Shown here piece after piece: positions 36,388 to 45,017 of a stretch of 64,000 bases of DNA. Below the pieces are notes generated by a model. That model had not been told where the DNA came from and did not search any database. It saw only the letters and a program-made list of their open reading frames with translations. The position numbers and the translations under genes were made by a program. Every line of letters begins with the position of its first letter. The first letter of the stretch is position 1. This stretch comes from Flavobacteriales bacterium. GTDB lineage: Bacteria; Bacteroidota; Bacteroidia; Flavobacteriales_F; PHOS-HE28. The stretch covers positions 744,001-808,000 of the forward strand of contig JADKAN010000002.1 in NCBI GenBank assembly GCA_016719225.1, written 5' to 3'.

Positions 36388-36801
36388 ATGGGATCGCGCA
36401 AGAGAATAGCCGCTGAGAAGCGCAAAGAGGCCCAAAAGGAAGTGGCCGTGGCCACCCTTCGCAAGGAGCCAACCAGCCCGCGCAAGATGCGCCAGTTGGC
36501 GGACAACATCCGTGGTGTGGAAGTGGAGCGTGCCTTGGGCATCCTCCGGTTCAGCACCCGCACGGCGAGCAAGCCGTTGGAGAAGCTGCTCATGAGCGCC
36601 ATCGCGAACTGGGAGGCCAAGAACGAAAAGAAGGCAGGCGACACCAAGCTCATCGTGAAAACGGTGATGGTTGATGAGAGCACCGGCCTGAAGCGCATGC
36701 TGCCCGCACCTCAGGGTCGTGCGTACCGCATGAAGAAGCGCAGCAACCACGTGACGCTGGTGGTGGACACCGCGCCAGAAACCGCCGAGAACAACGCATA
36801 A
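36388..36801 (+). CDS. rplV: Ribosomal protein L22
   Basis: 137 aa from ATG 36388, one base after the rpsS stop. Core SPRKMRQLADNIRGVEVERALGIL and the tunnel-lining hairpin GLKRMLPAPQGRAYRMKKRSNHV are present. A basic 20-residue N-terminal extension (MGSRKRIAAEKRKEAQKEV) precedes the fold. Its TAA overlaps the ATG of rpsC by one base. Confidence 0.96.
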   Translation: MGSRKRIAAEKRKEAQKEVAVATLRKEPTSPRKMRQLADNIRGVEVERALGILRFSTRTASKPLEKLLMSAIANWEAKNEKKAGDTKLIVKTVMVDESTGLKRMLPAPQGRAYRMKKRSNHVTLVVDTAPETAENNA

Positions 36802-37667
36802 TGGGACAGAAAGCAAACCCGATCGGCCAGCGCCTGGGCCTCATCAGGGGCTGGGACAGCAACTGGTACGGCGGAGATAACTACGCCGACAAGTTGGTGG
36901 AGGACGAAAAGATCCGCCAGTACCTCATGGCGCGCCTGAAGAAGGCAAGCGTGGCCCGTATCATCATCGAGCGCACCTTGAAATTGGTGACGGTGACGAT
37001 CAACACTGCGCGCCCAGGGGTCATTATCGGCCGCGGTGGTTCCGAAGTGGACAAGCTTCGTGAGGAATTGAAGAAATTCACCGGCAAGGACGTTCAGATC
37101 AACATCTTTGAGATCAAGCGCCCTGAACTTGACGCCCGTTTGGTGGCCGACAGCATCGCCCGTCAGTTGGAAGGACGTATCAGCTTCCGCCGCGCCATGA
37201 AGATGAGCGTTGCAAGCACGATGCGCATGGGTGCTGAAGGCATCAAGGTACAGGTGAGTGGACGCTTGAACGGAGCCGAGATCGCCCGTACGGAGAAGTA
37301 CCGTGAAGGGCGTGTTCCACTGCACACGCTCCGCGCCGACATCGACTTCGCCATCACCGAGGCGCATACCAAAATGGGCCGTATCGGGGTGAAGTGCTGG
37401 ATCATGCGCGGCGAGGTTTACGGAAAGCGTGACCTCAGCCCGAACCAAGGACAAGTGAAAGGTGCTGGCGGCATGCGCATGGGCGGAGGCCCGGGCGCTG
37501 GTGGCGAGCGCAGAGGTGGCGGCGGCGGTGAACGTCGTGGCCCAGGAGGAGCAGGAGGAGGAGAACGCCGCGGTGGTGGTGGAGAACGTCGCGGTGGCGG
37601 CGGAGAACGCCGTGGTGGAGGAGGAGCAGGAGCACGTGGAACGAACCGACCCAATAACCAAGCCTGA
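36801..37667 (+). CDS. rpsC: Ribosomal protein S3 with a long Arg/Gly-rich C-terminal tail
   Basis: 288 aa. The KH domain (GVIIGRGGSEVDKLREEL) and the C-terminal S3 domain are normal to about residue 211. Then ~77 residues of low complexity follow, rich in Gly and Arg, with tandem ERRGGGG-type units (37434-37664). Typical bacterial S3 is ~210-240 aa, so the tail is an addition. Similar RGG-like repeats usually bind RNA; here this is inference. S3 forms the mRNA entry channel with S4 and S5. Start and stop overlap the neighbours by one base each (TAATG, TGATG). Confidence 0.96.
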   Translation: MGQKANPIGQRLGLIRGWDSNWYGGDNYADKLVEDEKIRQYLMARLKKASVARIIIERTLKLVTVTINTARPGVIIGRGGSEVDKLREELKKFTGKDVQINIFEIKRPELDARLVADSIARQLEGRISFRRAMKMSVASTMRMGAEGIKVQVSGRLNGAEIARTEKYREGRVPLHTLRADIDFAITEAHTKMGRIGVKCWIMRGEVYGKRDLSPNQGQVKGAGGMRMGGGPGAGGERRGGGGGERRGPGGAGGGERRGGGGERRGGGGERRGGGGAGARGTNRPNNQA

Positions 37668-38089
37668 TGTTGCAACCCAAGCGTAGCAGACGCCGCAATA
37701 TGCACAAGGGCCGCATGAAGGGCGAGTCCCAGCGCGGCCATCGTGTAGCCCTCGGCTCTTACGGCCTCAAGGCCATGGAGAGTGTGTGGCTCACCAGCCG
37801 TCAAATTGAATCCGCCCGTGTGGCCCTTACCCGCCACATGAAGCGTGAAGGACAAGTATGGATCAAGGTATTCCCCGATAAGCCGGTTACCAGTAAGCCT
37901 GCAGAGGTGCGCATGGGTAAGGGTAAGGGTGCCTTGGACCACTGGGTGGCGGTGGTACGTGCTGGCCGGATCATTTTCGAGGCCGACGGCGTGCCGATCG
38001 AAACGGCGAAGGAAGCCCTTCGTTTGGCAGCGGCGAAATTGCCGATCCGCACGAAGTTCGTAACGCGTGAAGACCTGGACGTGCAATAA
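37667..38089 (+). CDS. rplP: Ribosomal protein L16
   Basis: 140 aa. MLQPKRSRRRNMHKGRMKG start, IESARVALTRHMKREGQVWIKVFPDKP core and GKGKGALDHWVAVV loop. It organises the A-site region of 23S rRNA. The ATG overlaps the rpsC stop. Confidence 0.97.
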   Translation: MLQPKRSRRRNMHKGRMKGESQRGHRVALGSYGLKAMESVWLTSRQIESARVALTRHMKREGQVWIKVFPDKPVTSKPAEVRMGKGKGALDHWVAVVRAGRIIFEADGVPIETAKEALRLAAAKLPIRTKFVTREDLDVQ

Positions 38090-38097
38090 CAACGGCC

Positions 38098-38310
38098 ATG
38101 AAAAAGAAGAAGCAAGAACTGATCGACCTTACAGGCCCTGAGCTGAAGGATAAGCTCGAGAGCGAGCAAAGCGCGTTGGTGAAACTGCGTTTCAACCATG
38201 CCGTGAGCCCAGTGGAAAGTCCTGCACAATTGCGCGAGAAGCGCAAGATCGTTGCACGGATCCTCACAGAGATGCGCCGTCGCGAAATCGCCAATACCGC
38301 CCAAGCATGA
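38098..38310 (+). CDS. rpmC: Ribosomal protein L29
   Basis: 70 aa, two-helix protein. ELKDKLESEQSALVKLRFNHAVSPVESPAQLREKRK shows the family core in order. It is at the tunnel exit beside L23. It ends overlapping rpsQ by four bases (ATGA). Confidence 0.95.
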   Translation: MKKKKQELIDLTGPELKDKLESEQSALVKLRFNHAVSPVESPAQLREKRKIVARILTEMRRREIANTAQA

Positions 38311-38588
38311 GCACCGAGACCACCGCAACGATGGAACCGCGCAACCTCCGCAAGGAGCGTGTGGGGATTGTCACCAGCGACAAGATGAACAAGAGCATCA
38401 CCGTGACCGTTGAGCGGCGCGTGATGCACCCGAAGTATGGGAAGTTCGTGAAGATGAGCACCAAGTATATGGCGCACGACGAGAAGGGCGATGCCCACGT
38501 GGGCGATACGGTGAAGATCTCCGAGACACGCCCGATGAGCAAACTGAAGCGTTGGCGCCTGGTGGAGGTGCTCGAGCGCGCCAAGTAA
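38307..38588 (+). CDS. rpsQ: Ribosomal protein S17
   Basis: 93 aa. OB-fold with RVGIVTSDKMNKSITVTVERR, HPKYGKFVK and the terminal ISETRPMSKLKRWRLVEVLE. A primary 16S-binding protein. The start overlaps the rpmC stop (ATGA). Confidence 0.96.
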   Translation: MSTETTATMEPRNLRKERVGIVTSDKMNKSITVTVERRVMHPKYGKFVKMSTKYMAHDEKGDAHVGDTVKISETRPMSKLKRWRLVEVLERAK

Positions 38589-38606
38589 CCGGAAAACGGA
38601 ACAACC

Positions 38607-38975
38607 ATGATCCAACAGGAATCCAGGCTCACCGTGGCCGACAACAGCGGAGCCCGCGAAGTGCTCGTGATCCGCGTGCTTGGTGGTACGGCCCGCCGTT
38701 ATGCGCGCATCGGCGACACCGTTGTGGTGACCATCAAGAACGCGCTGCCGAACGGTGGTGCCAAGAAAGGCACCGTGAGCAAAGCAGTGGTGGTGCGTAC
38801 CCGCAAGGAGACGCGTCGCAAGGATGGCAGCTACATCCGCTTTGACGACAATGCCGTAGTGTTGCTCGACGCCGGTGGCGAAATGCGCGGTACGCGCATC
38901 TTCGGCCCTGTCGCCCGCGAACTGCGTGACAAGAAATTCATGAAGATCATCTCACTGGCACCTGAAGTGCTCTGA
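38607..38975 (+). CDS. rplN: Ribosomal protein L14
   Basis: 122 aa. MIQQESRLTVADNSGAREV start and the MKIISLAPEVL end are typical. It forms an intersubunit bridge with 16S rRNA and docks RsfS. Second gene of the spc-type segment; rplX follows 4 bases later. Confidence 0.98.
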   Translation: MIQQESRLTVADNSGAREVLVIRVLGGTARRYARIGDTVVVTIKNALPNGGAKKGTVSKAVVVRTRKETRRKDGSYIRFDDNAVVLLDAGGEMRGTRIFGPVARELRDKKFMKIISLAPEVL

Positions 38976-38979
38976 ACAG

Positions 38980-39315
38980 ATGCAGAAGAAGACGCACATC
39001 AAGAAAGGCGACATGGTGAAAGTCCTCGCCGGCGAGGCGCGCTCCAAGCAGGGACGCGTGCTGGAGGTGGACCGCACACATGGTACCGCGCTGGTGGAAG
39101 GCCTGCGCATCAACAAGAAGCACAGCAAGCCCACTACGGCAGCCCCGCAAGGCGGCATCCTGGAGAAGGAGGGCCCCATCCACATCAGCAATCTCATGCT
39201 TATCGACGCGAAGACCGGAGAGCCGGGCCGTGTGGGCCGCAAGGCCGGTAAGGACGGGAAGCTGGAGCGTTTCGTGAAAACGGGCGACAGCGCCAAAACG
39301 ACCAAGAAGAAATGA
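38980..39315 (+). CDS. rplX: Ribosomal protein L24
   Basis: 111 aa. The KOW motif is in IKKGDMVKVLAGEARSKQGRVLEV. A basic C-terminal tail ends in AKTTKKK. It is an assembly initiator of the 50S. It overlaps rplE by four bases (ATGA). Confidence 0.96.
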   Translation: MQKKTHIKKGDMVKVLAGEARSKQGRVLEVDRTHGTALVEGLRINKKHSKPTTAAPQGGILEKEGPIHISNLMLIDAKTGEPGRVGRKAGKDGKLERFVKTGDSAKTTKKK

Positions 39316-39863
39316 GCACATACGCTCCCCGCCTGAAGGCGAAATATGCGGACGAGGTTGTTCCGCAGCTCCAAAAGGAGTTCAACTACAAAAGCTCCAT
39401 GCAGGTGCCCCGCCTCGTGAAGATCGCGGTGAACCAAGGCTTGGGCAGCGCCGTGGGCGACAAGAAGATCGTCGACCATGCCGTAGAGGAAATGACCATG
39501 ATCACCGGTCAACGCGCGCAGGCCACCAAGAGCCGCAAGGACATCAGCAACTTCAAACTGCGTAAAGGCATGCCCATCGGTGCCCGTGTAACACTGCGCG
39601 GTGCGAAGATGTATGACTTCCTGGACCGTTTGATCGCTGTGGCCCTGCCACGTACCCGTGACTTCCGTGGTGTGAAGGCATCCGGCTTCGATGGCCGCGG
39701 CAACTTCACCTTCGGCGTAACGGAACAGATCATCTTCCCGGAGATCGATATCGACAAAACGCCCAAGATCCAGGGCATGGACATCACCGTAGTGACCACC
39801 GCCAAGACAGATGCGGAGGCAAAGGCGCTTCTCGCCGCCTTCGGATTTCCCTTTACCAAGTAA
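39312..39863 (+). CDS. rplE: Ribosomal protein L5
   Basis: 183 aa. YKSSMQVPRLVKIAVNQGLG, SRKDISNFKLRKGMPIGARVTLRG and the FPEIDIDKTPKIQGMDITVVT segment are characteristic. It binds 5S rRNA with L18 and bridges to S13. ATG overlaps the rplX stop. Confidence 0.98.
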   Translation: MSTYAPRLKAKYADEVVPQLQKEFNYKSSMQVPRLVKIAVNQGLGSAVGDKKIVDHAVEEMTMITGQRAQATKSRKDISNFKLRKGMPIGARVTLRGAKMYDFLDRLIAVALPRTRDFRGVKASGFDGRGNFTFGVTEQIIFPEIDIDKTPKIQGMDITVVTTAKTDAEAKALLAAFGFPFTK

Positions 39864-39887
39864 GCGCAGCCGCAACAACGACAGACA

Positions 39888-40157
39888 ATGGCAAAAGAAT
39901 CGATGAAGGCCCGCGAGCGTAAGCGCGCCAAGATGGTGGAGAAGTACGCTGCCAAGCGTGCAGCGTTGAAGGCCGCCGGGGACTGGGAAGGTTTGCAGAA
40001 GCTGCCGGCCAACAGCAGCAGGGTGCGTATGCACAACCGCTGCCAGCTCACCGGTCGTCCGAAGGGTTACATCCGCCAGTTCGGCATCAGCCGTATCGTT
40101 TTCCGCAACATGGCCTTGGACGGTAAGATCCCCGGTGTAACCAAGAGCAGCTGGTAA
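39888..40157 (+). CDS. rpsN: Ribosomal protein S14 (zinc-free form)
   Basis: 89 aa long form. No CxxC pairs: the equivalent region has a single Cys (HNRCQLTGRPKGYIRQFGISR). The long N-terminal helix (ESMKARERKRAKMVEKYA) replaces the zinc ribbon. A 30S head protein. Confidence 0.96.
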   Translation: MAKESMKARERKRAKMVEKYAAKRAALKAAGDWEGLQKLPANSSRVRMHNRCQLTGRPKGYIRQFGISRIVFRNMALDGKIPGVTKSSW

Positions 40158-40203
40158 GATAGACCCCACCGTTAGAAAAGGCGCCCGTAATCAAAGGCGC
40201 TGG

Positions 40204-40226
40204 ATCCTACGCCCCAACTAAAGAAA
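40204..40226 (+). promoter_or_regulatory. Hairpin/A-rich leader of rpsH
   Basis: An inverted repeat GGCG...GGATCC...CGCC ends at about 40215 and is followed by CCAACTAAAGAAA directly before ATG 40227, matching the pattern in other gaps of the cluster. Confidence 0.4.
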
Positions 40227-40622
40227 ATGACAACAGATCCGATCGCAGACTACCTCACCCGCTTGCGGAACGCCATCATGGCGCACAAGAAGGTGGTAGA
40301 GGTTCCCGCCAGTGGCCTGAAGAAGGACATCACCCGCATCCTTTACGATAAGGGTTATATCCTCAGCTACAAGACCGAGGAGGATGGCAAGCAGGGCCTC
40401 ATCAAGATCGCGCTGAAGTACGGTCCGGACCGTCGCAGCGCCATCCGGGAGCTCAAGCGCGTAAGCACCCCCGGCCTTCGTCAATACACGGACGCCAGCA
40501 GGTTGCCGCGCGTATTGAACGGCCTGGGTGTCGCCATCATCAGCACCAGCCGCGGTGTGATCACGGACAAGGAAGCACGCACCTTGGGTGTGGGCGGAGA
40601 AGTGATCTGCTACGTGAGCTAA
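40227..40622 (+). CDS. rpsH: Ribosomal protein S8
   Basis: 131 aa. DPIADYLTRLRNAI start and the RNA-contact loop IISTSRGVITDKEARTLGVGGEVIC. In E. coli S8 represses the spc operon at the rplE region. Here the gap before rpsH itself (69 bases) carries the hairpin leader. Confidence 0.97.
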   Translation: MTTDPIADYLTRLRNAIMAHKKVVEVPASGLKKDITRILYDKGYILSYKTEEDGKQGLIKIALKYGPDRRSAIRELKRVSTPGLRQYTDASRLPRVLNGLGVAIISTSRGVITDKEARTLGVGGEVICYVS

Positions 40623-40636
40623 GAACAGGGAACAGA

Positions 40637-41191
40637 ATGAGCCGCATAGGAAAAGAACCCATCCAAGTGCCCGCGGGAGTGGAAGTGGGCATCAGCGATA
40701 AGAACGTGGTAACGGTCAAGGGCCCAAAAGGCACGTTGACCCAGACCCTTGATCCCGCCATCAAAGTGACGAAGGAGGACGGTGTCCTCACCTTCAGCCG
40801 CCCGACCGATCTGAAACACCATCGCTCCATGCACGGTCTATACCGCGCGTTGGTAGCCAATATGGTGGAAGGTGTTACCAAGGGTTTCACCACCCAACAG
40901 GAACTGGTAGGCGTAGGTTATCGCGCTACCGCAAAGGGCCAGCAGCTCCAGCTGTCATTGGGCTTCTCGCACAACGTGATCTTTGAACTGCCTAAGGAGG
41001 TCACGGTGACGGCCACGCAGGAGAAGGGCAAGAACCCGATCGTGAAACTGGAGAGCATGGACAAGCAGGTGCTTGGCGCAGTGGCCGCGAAGATCCGCAG
41101 CCTGCGCAAGCCGGAACCATACAAAGGCAAAGGTGTCCGCTTCGTGGGCGAGAACATCCGCCGCAAAGCAGGTAAGGCCGCAGGTAAGTAA
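40637..41191 (+). CDS. rplF: Ribosomal protein L6
   Basis: 184 aa, two homologous domains. SRIGKEPIQVPAGVEV start and the C-terminal RKPEPYKGKGVRFVGENIRRKAGK. Sits near the factor-binding site and the sarcin-ricin loop. Confidence 0.97.
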   Translation: MSRIGKEPIQVPAGVEVGISDKNVVTVKGPKGTLTQTLDPAIKVTKEDGVLTFSRPTDLKHHRSMHGLYRALVANMVEGVTKGFTTQQELVGVGYRATAKGQQLQLSLGFSHNVIFELPKEVTVTATQEKGKNPIVKLESMDKQVLGAVAAKIRSLRKPEPYKGKGVRFVGENIRRKAGKAAGK

Positions 41192-41238
41192 GAGAAGACG
41201 CCGGGGCGTTGGGAACAACGACCCGCAACAACGAGAAG

Positions 41239-41592
41239 ATGAGCAACAACAAACTCAAACGCCGGGAGCGGATCAAGACCAGCATCCGGACAGTGATCCG
41301 CGGCACCGCCGAACGGCCCCGCCTAACGGTCTTCCGCAGCAATACGGAGATCTACGCACAAGTGATCGACGACGAGCGCGGCCATACGCTGGCCAGCTTT
41401 GGAAGCCTGAAGGAAAAGGCGGCAGCGAAAGTCGCCGGGACCGAAAAGGCCAAACTGGTAGGCAAAGGCATTGCCGAGAAGGCCCGTGCCGCCGGTGTGG
41501 AGAAAGTGGTGTTCGACCGTAACGGATACCTGTACCATGGACGTGTGAAGGCTTTGGCCGAAGCCGCCCGCGAAGCAGGCCTCAATTTTTGA
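41239..41592 (+). CDS. rplR: Ribosomal protein L18
   Basis: 117 aa from ATG 41239 (MSNNKLKRRERIKTSI); a TTG ten codons upstream is unlikely. RPRLTVFRSNTEIYAQVIDD and FDRNGYLYHGRVKALAEAAREAGLNF are diagnostic. It binds 5S rRNA. The stop overlaps rpsE by one base (TGATG). Confidence 0.96.
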   Translation: MSNNKLKRRERIKTSIRTVIRGTAERPRLTVFRSNTEIYAQVIDDERGHTLASFGSLKEKAAAKVAGTEKAKLVGKGIAEKARAAGVEKVVFDRNGYLYHGRVKALAEAAREAGLNF

Positions 41593-42125
41593 TGCAACCC
41601 TCAAGCATGATGGACAACAATTCCACGAAGGTCAAAAGCAGCGACCTCGAGCTCAAGGACCGGATGGTAGCCCTCAACCGGGTGACCAAGGTTACCAAGG
41701 GCGGCCGCACCTTCACCTTTGCCGCCATTGTGGTGGTGGGGAATGAGAACGGCGTAGTGGGCCATGGCCTGGGCAAGAGCAAGGAAGTGCAGGAGGCTAT
41801 CGCCAAAGGCGTGGACGACGCGAAGAAGAACCTCGTGAAGATCCCCTTGCGCAACGGCACCATCCCTCACGTACAAGAAGGTCGTTTCGCAGGGGCACAT
41901 GTCCTGCTGAAGCCGGCCGCAGCGGGTACCGGTGTTATCGCCGGAGGATCCATGCGCGCCGTGTTGGAAAGCGCCGGCATCACCGACGTACTTGCCAAGA
42001 GCAAGGGCAGCAGCAACCCACAGAACGTGGTAAAGGCGACGATCATAGCACTGGCCAGTCTGCGCGACGCATCGGCAGTAGCCAAGCAACGCGGCATTGA
42101 GCTGGACAAGGTATTCAACGGATAA
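41592..42125 (+). CDS. rpsE: Ribosomal protein S5
   Basis: 177 aa from ATG 41592, which overlaps the rplR stop; in-frame ATGs at 41607/41610 are alternatives. LKDRMVALNRVTKVTKGGRTF, the HGLGKSKEVQEAI helix and the AAAGTGVIAGGSMRAVLE region are intact. It helps set translational accuracy with S4. Confidence 0.97.
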   Translation: MQPSSMMDNNSTKVKSSDLELKDRMVALNRVTKVTKGGRTFTFAAIVVVGNENGVVGHGLGKSKEVQEAIAKGVDDAKKNLVKIPLRNGTIPHVQEGRFAGAHVLLKPAAAGTGVIAGGSMRAVLESAGITDVLAKSKGSSNPQNVVKATIIALASLRDASAVAKQRGIELDKVFNG

Positions 42126-42155
42126 TAACGGTGCCACGGTAACGCACCTCGAGCA

Positions 42156-42335
42156 ATGAGCAAGATCATCATCACCCAGACGAAGAGCCAGATCAAGTGC
42201 CCTAAGCGCCAAAAGGACACCTTGTTGGCCTTGGGCCTGGGTCGTATCGGCAAGCATAACGAAGTTGAGGGTACCCCCCAGGTTCGTGGCATGGTGGCCA
42301 AAGTGCAGCATTTGGTTCAAGTGAAAGAGGCGTAA
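42156..42335 (+). CDS. rpmD: Ribosomal protein L30
   Basis: 59 aa: MSKIIITQTKSQIKCPKRQK..., then LLALGLGRIGKHNEVEGTP, RGMVAKVQHLV and the terminal VKEA. This is the typical bacterial L30 fold and length, in its usual place between rpsE and rplO. It is short enough to be missed by length cut-offs. Confidence 0.97.
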   Translation: MSKIIITQTKSQIKCPKRQKDTLLALGLGRIGKHNEVEGTPQVRGMVAKVQHLVQVKEA

Positions 42336-42353
42336 GCCCAAATAAGCGGAAGA

Positions 42354-42815
42354 ATGGAGGACCTGAGCAAATTGAAGCCCGCCAAAGGAGCGGTGAAGGA
42401 CAACAAGCGTCTGGGCCGTGGCCAAGGCAGCGGTTACGGCGGCACCGCCGGCAAAGGCCATAAAGGTCAAAAAGCCGATACGGGCTACAACCGTCGCCGC
42501 GGTTTCGAGGGTGGTCAAACACCCTTGGTGCGCCGCCTGCCCAAGTTCGGTTTCACCAACCCCACCCGGGTGGAGTACAAGGGCATCAACTTGGACGCCA
42601 TCCAAGCCTTGGCTGACAAGATCGGGGTGAAGGTGATCGACATCCCCACCATGCGCAAGAATGGCCTGATCGCCCGCAACGACCTGGTGAAGATCCTGGG
42701 CCGCGGTGAGTTGAAAGGAGGCATCGAAGTGAAAGCACATGCATTCAGTGCGACCGCTAAGGCGGCCATTGAAAGCAAAGGAGGAAAAACCGAGGTAGTG
42801 GACACCCGCGGATGA
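42354..42815 (+). CDS. rplO: Ribosomal protein L15
   Basis: 153 aa. The Gly-rich loop NKRLGRGQGSGYGGTAGKGH and GFEGGQTPLVRRLPKFGF are diagnostic. Its TGA overlaps secY by four bases (ATGA). Confidence 0.97.
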   Translation: MEDLSKLKPAKGAVKDNKRLGRGQGSGYGGTAGKGHKGQKADTGYNRRRGFEGGQTPLVRRLPKFGFTNPTRVEYKGINLDAIQALADKIGVKVIDIPTMRKNGLIARNDLVKILGRGELKGGIEVKAHAFSATAKAAIESKGGKTEVVDTRG

Positions 42816-44140
42816 AGAACTTGATCGATACGGTAAAGAACATCTGGCGGATCGAGGAACTGCGGAACCGCATCCTCATTACGCTCGGCTTGTTGCTGGT
42901 GTACCGCATCGGCAGCTTCATTGCATTGCCGGGCGTGGACAGCGCTAAACTCGGCAGCGGCACCGGTGCTGGTAGCGGTCTGGTGGATCTGCTGAGCATC
43001 TTCACCGGTGGAGCATTCACACGTGCCAGCATCTTCGCCTTGGGTGTGATGCCATACATCAGCGCTAGCATCATCATGCAGTTGGCCGGTATCGCCGTGC
43101 CCATGGTGCAGAAAATGCAGAAGGAGGAGAGCGGTCGCCGCAAGATCAACCAGTGGACGCGCTACATCACCATCATCATTTGTATCTTCCAAGCTCCCGG
43201 ATACCTCTACACATACGTGGACGCAGGTGCTCGCCCGGAGGGCCAGTTCTGGATGGTGACCAGTGTGATCATTCTTACCGTGGGTACGCTATTTGTAATG
43301 TGGCTCGGCGAGCGCATCACGGAGCGGGGCCTCGGCAACGGTGTGTCACTCATCATCATGATCGGTATCCTGGCACGGCTGCCGGAATCGTTCCTTCAGG
43401 AGTTCATCGGCCGTACAACAGGCGGGGGTGGCTTGGTGGTGATCCTGGTGGAAGTAGTGATCTGGCTGATCATCATCGGCTTCAACGTGTTGCTCGTACA
43501 GGGCACACGACGGATACCCGTGCAATTCGCTAAACGCGTGCAGGGAAATAAGCAATACGGTGGGGTGCGTAACTACATCCCCTTGAAAGTGAACGCAGCG
43601 GGCGTAATGCCCATCATCTTCGCCCAAGCCATCGTGCTGGTACCGATGTACATCGCGCAACTGCCGGTGTTCAACGGTAATCCGCCACAGTGGCTGCTTC
43701 ACTTCACGCGTTTCGAAAGCTTCGCTTACAACTTTACGCTGTTCCTCATGGTGGTGGCCTTCACGTATTTCTACACGGCCATTACGGTGAATCCGAATCA
43801 ATTGAGCGACGATCTGCGCCGCAATGGTGGCTTCGTACCGGGCATCAAGCCGGGTAAGCAGACGGCAGGTTACATCGACGACCTGTTGAGCCGCATCACC
43901 TTACCGGGTTCCATCTTCTTGGGCTTGGTCGCCATTCTACCGGCCTTCGCGGTGATGGCAGGGGTGAAGCAAGGATTTGCGCAGTTCTACGGTGGTACTT
44001 CTCTGCTCATCATGGTGGGTGTATTGTTGGACACGCTCCAGCAGATCGAGAGCCACTTGTTGATGAGACATTATGACGGATTGATGAAATCGGGCCGCAT
44101 CAAAGGCAGGACCAGCTCGGCATTTGGCTTGGCAGGATAG
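42812..44140 (+). CDS. secY: Protein translocase subunit SecY
   Basis: 442 aa, ten predicted membrane helices. The plug region follows the first helix (LLDLLSIFTGGAF), and the cytoplasmic loops include the conserved RRIPVQFAKRV in loop C4/5. The loop GFVPGIKPGKQT is also typical. It forms the SecYEG channel. The start overlaps rplO; map begins one base after the stop. adk is not inserted here, unlike the E. coli-type or Firmicute order. Confidence 0.98.
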   Translation: MKNLIDTVKNIWRIEELRNRILITLGLLLVYRIGSFIALPGVDSAKLGSGTGAGSGLVDLLSIFTGGAFTRASIFALGVMPYISASIIMQLAGIAVPMVQKMQKEESGRRKINQWTRYITIIICIFQAPGYLYTYVDAGARPEGQFWMVTSVIILTVGTLFVMWLGERITERGLGNGVSLIIMIGILARLPESFLQEFIGRTTGGGGLVVILVEVVIWLIIIGFNVLLVQGTRRIPVQFAKRVQGNKQYGGVRNYIPLKVNAAGVMPIIFAQAIVLVPMYIAQLPVFNGNPPQWLLHFTRFESFAYNFTLFLMVVAFTYFYTAITVNPNQLSDDLRRNGGFVPGIKPGKQTAGYIDDLLSRITLPGSIFLGLVAILPAFAVMAGVKQGFAQFYGGTSLLIMVGVLLDTLQQIESHLLMRHYDGLMKSGRIKGRTSSAFGLAG

Positions 44141-44141
44141 G

Positions 44142-44930
44142 ATGGCCGTTCGATTGAGCGAGGAGGAGATCGAGTTGGTGAGGGAGAGTTCTTTACTTGT
44201 TGGTAAGACCTTGGCTGAAGTGGCCCGAATGATCGCCCCAGGGGCGGTCACCGGAAAGCTCGACCAATTAGCGGAGGAGTTCATCCGCGATCATGGTGCG
44301 TTGCCGGGATTCAAAGGCCTTTATGGCTGCCCAAGTACGTTGCTGATCAGCGTGAACTCCGAAGTGGTGCATGGGTTGCCTGGCGAAAGGGAGCTGAAGG
44401 ACGGCGACGTGGCCAGTGTGGACTGCGGCGTGCTCATGAACGGCTTCTATGGTGACAGCGCTTATACATTCCAAGTTGGAACAGTGGCAGCGGAAACGAA
44501 GCAATTGCTCCGGGTAACACAGGAATGTCTGCGGCTCGGTATAGAGCAGGCTGTTGCCGGCCATCGTACGGGCGACATCGGTTACGCGGTACAGCATCAT
44601 GCGGAAGCGCATGGTTATGGCATCGTTCGCGAATTGGTCGGGCACGGTGTAGGCCGGAAACTTCACGAAGCCCCGGAAGTGCCCAACTATGGCAGGCGCG
44701 GCAATGGTGCCCGGTTGCACGCAGGAATGGTGATCGCCATCGAACCCATGGTGAACATGGGTGGAAAGGATGTGAGCCAGCTGGAGGACGGCTGGACCGT
44801 GGTGACCCAGGACGGGAAACCCAGCGCACATTTCGAGCACACGGTGGCAATACGCGCCGGCCAAGCGGAGGTCTTATCAACGTTCAGTTACATCGAGGAT
44901 GTGCTGAAAGAAAGAGGTATGCCATTTTAA
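44142..44930 (+). CDS. map: Methionine aminopeptidase, type I
   Basis: 262 aa from ATG 44142. Metal ligands lie in VASVDCGVLMNGFYGDSAYTF (two Asp), GHGVGRKLHE (His), AIEPMV (Glu) and HFEHTVAI (Glu). It removes the initiator Met co-translationally. Only the catalytic domain is present, without an N-terminal zinc finger, as in type Ia. An 87-base leader separates it from infA. Confidence 0.97.
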   Translation: MAVRLSEEEIELVRESSLLVGKTLAEVARMIAPGAVTGKLDQLAEEFIRDHGALPGFKGLYGCPSTLLISVNSEVVHGLPGERELKDGDVASVDCGVLMNGFYGDSAYTFQVGTVAAETKQLLRVTQECLRLGIEQAVAGHRTGDIGYAVQHHAEAHGYGIVRELVGHGVGRKLHEAPEVPNYGRRGNGARLHAGMVIAIEPMVNMGGKDVSQLEDGWTVVTQDGKPSAHFEHTVAIRAGQAEVLSTFSYIEDVLKERGMPF

Positions 44931-44976
44931 CGTCGACCCATTAGGTGGACACGAAAGGAGAAGAAAAACGATAACA

Positions 44977-45017
44977 CCGACCCGACGGGCCGGCAATAAA
45001 AGGAAGAAGGACAAGGC
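44977..45017 (+). promoter_or_regulatory. Hairpin/A-rich leader of infA
   Basis: Hairpin CCGACCC-GAC-GGGCCGG (44977-44993) followed by CAATAAAAGGAAGAA. The same 15-mer CAATAAAAGGAAGAA occurs in the rplQ leader. Confidence 0.45.

Noticed and set aside
37500..37640. Regular repeats resembling a CRISPR or minisatellite
   Set aside because: Units are ~21 bases, in frame, contiguous without spacers, and encode the Arg/Gly tail of S3.
38952..40169. 405-codon minus-strand frame opposite rplX-rplE-rpsN
   Set aside because: Opposite three certain ribosomal genes; no protein likeness.
41601..42740. 379-codon minus-strand frame opposite rpsE-rpmD-rplO
   Set aside because: Shadow of three ribosomal genes.
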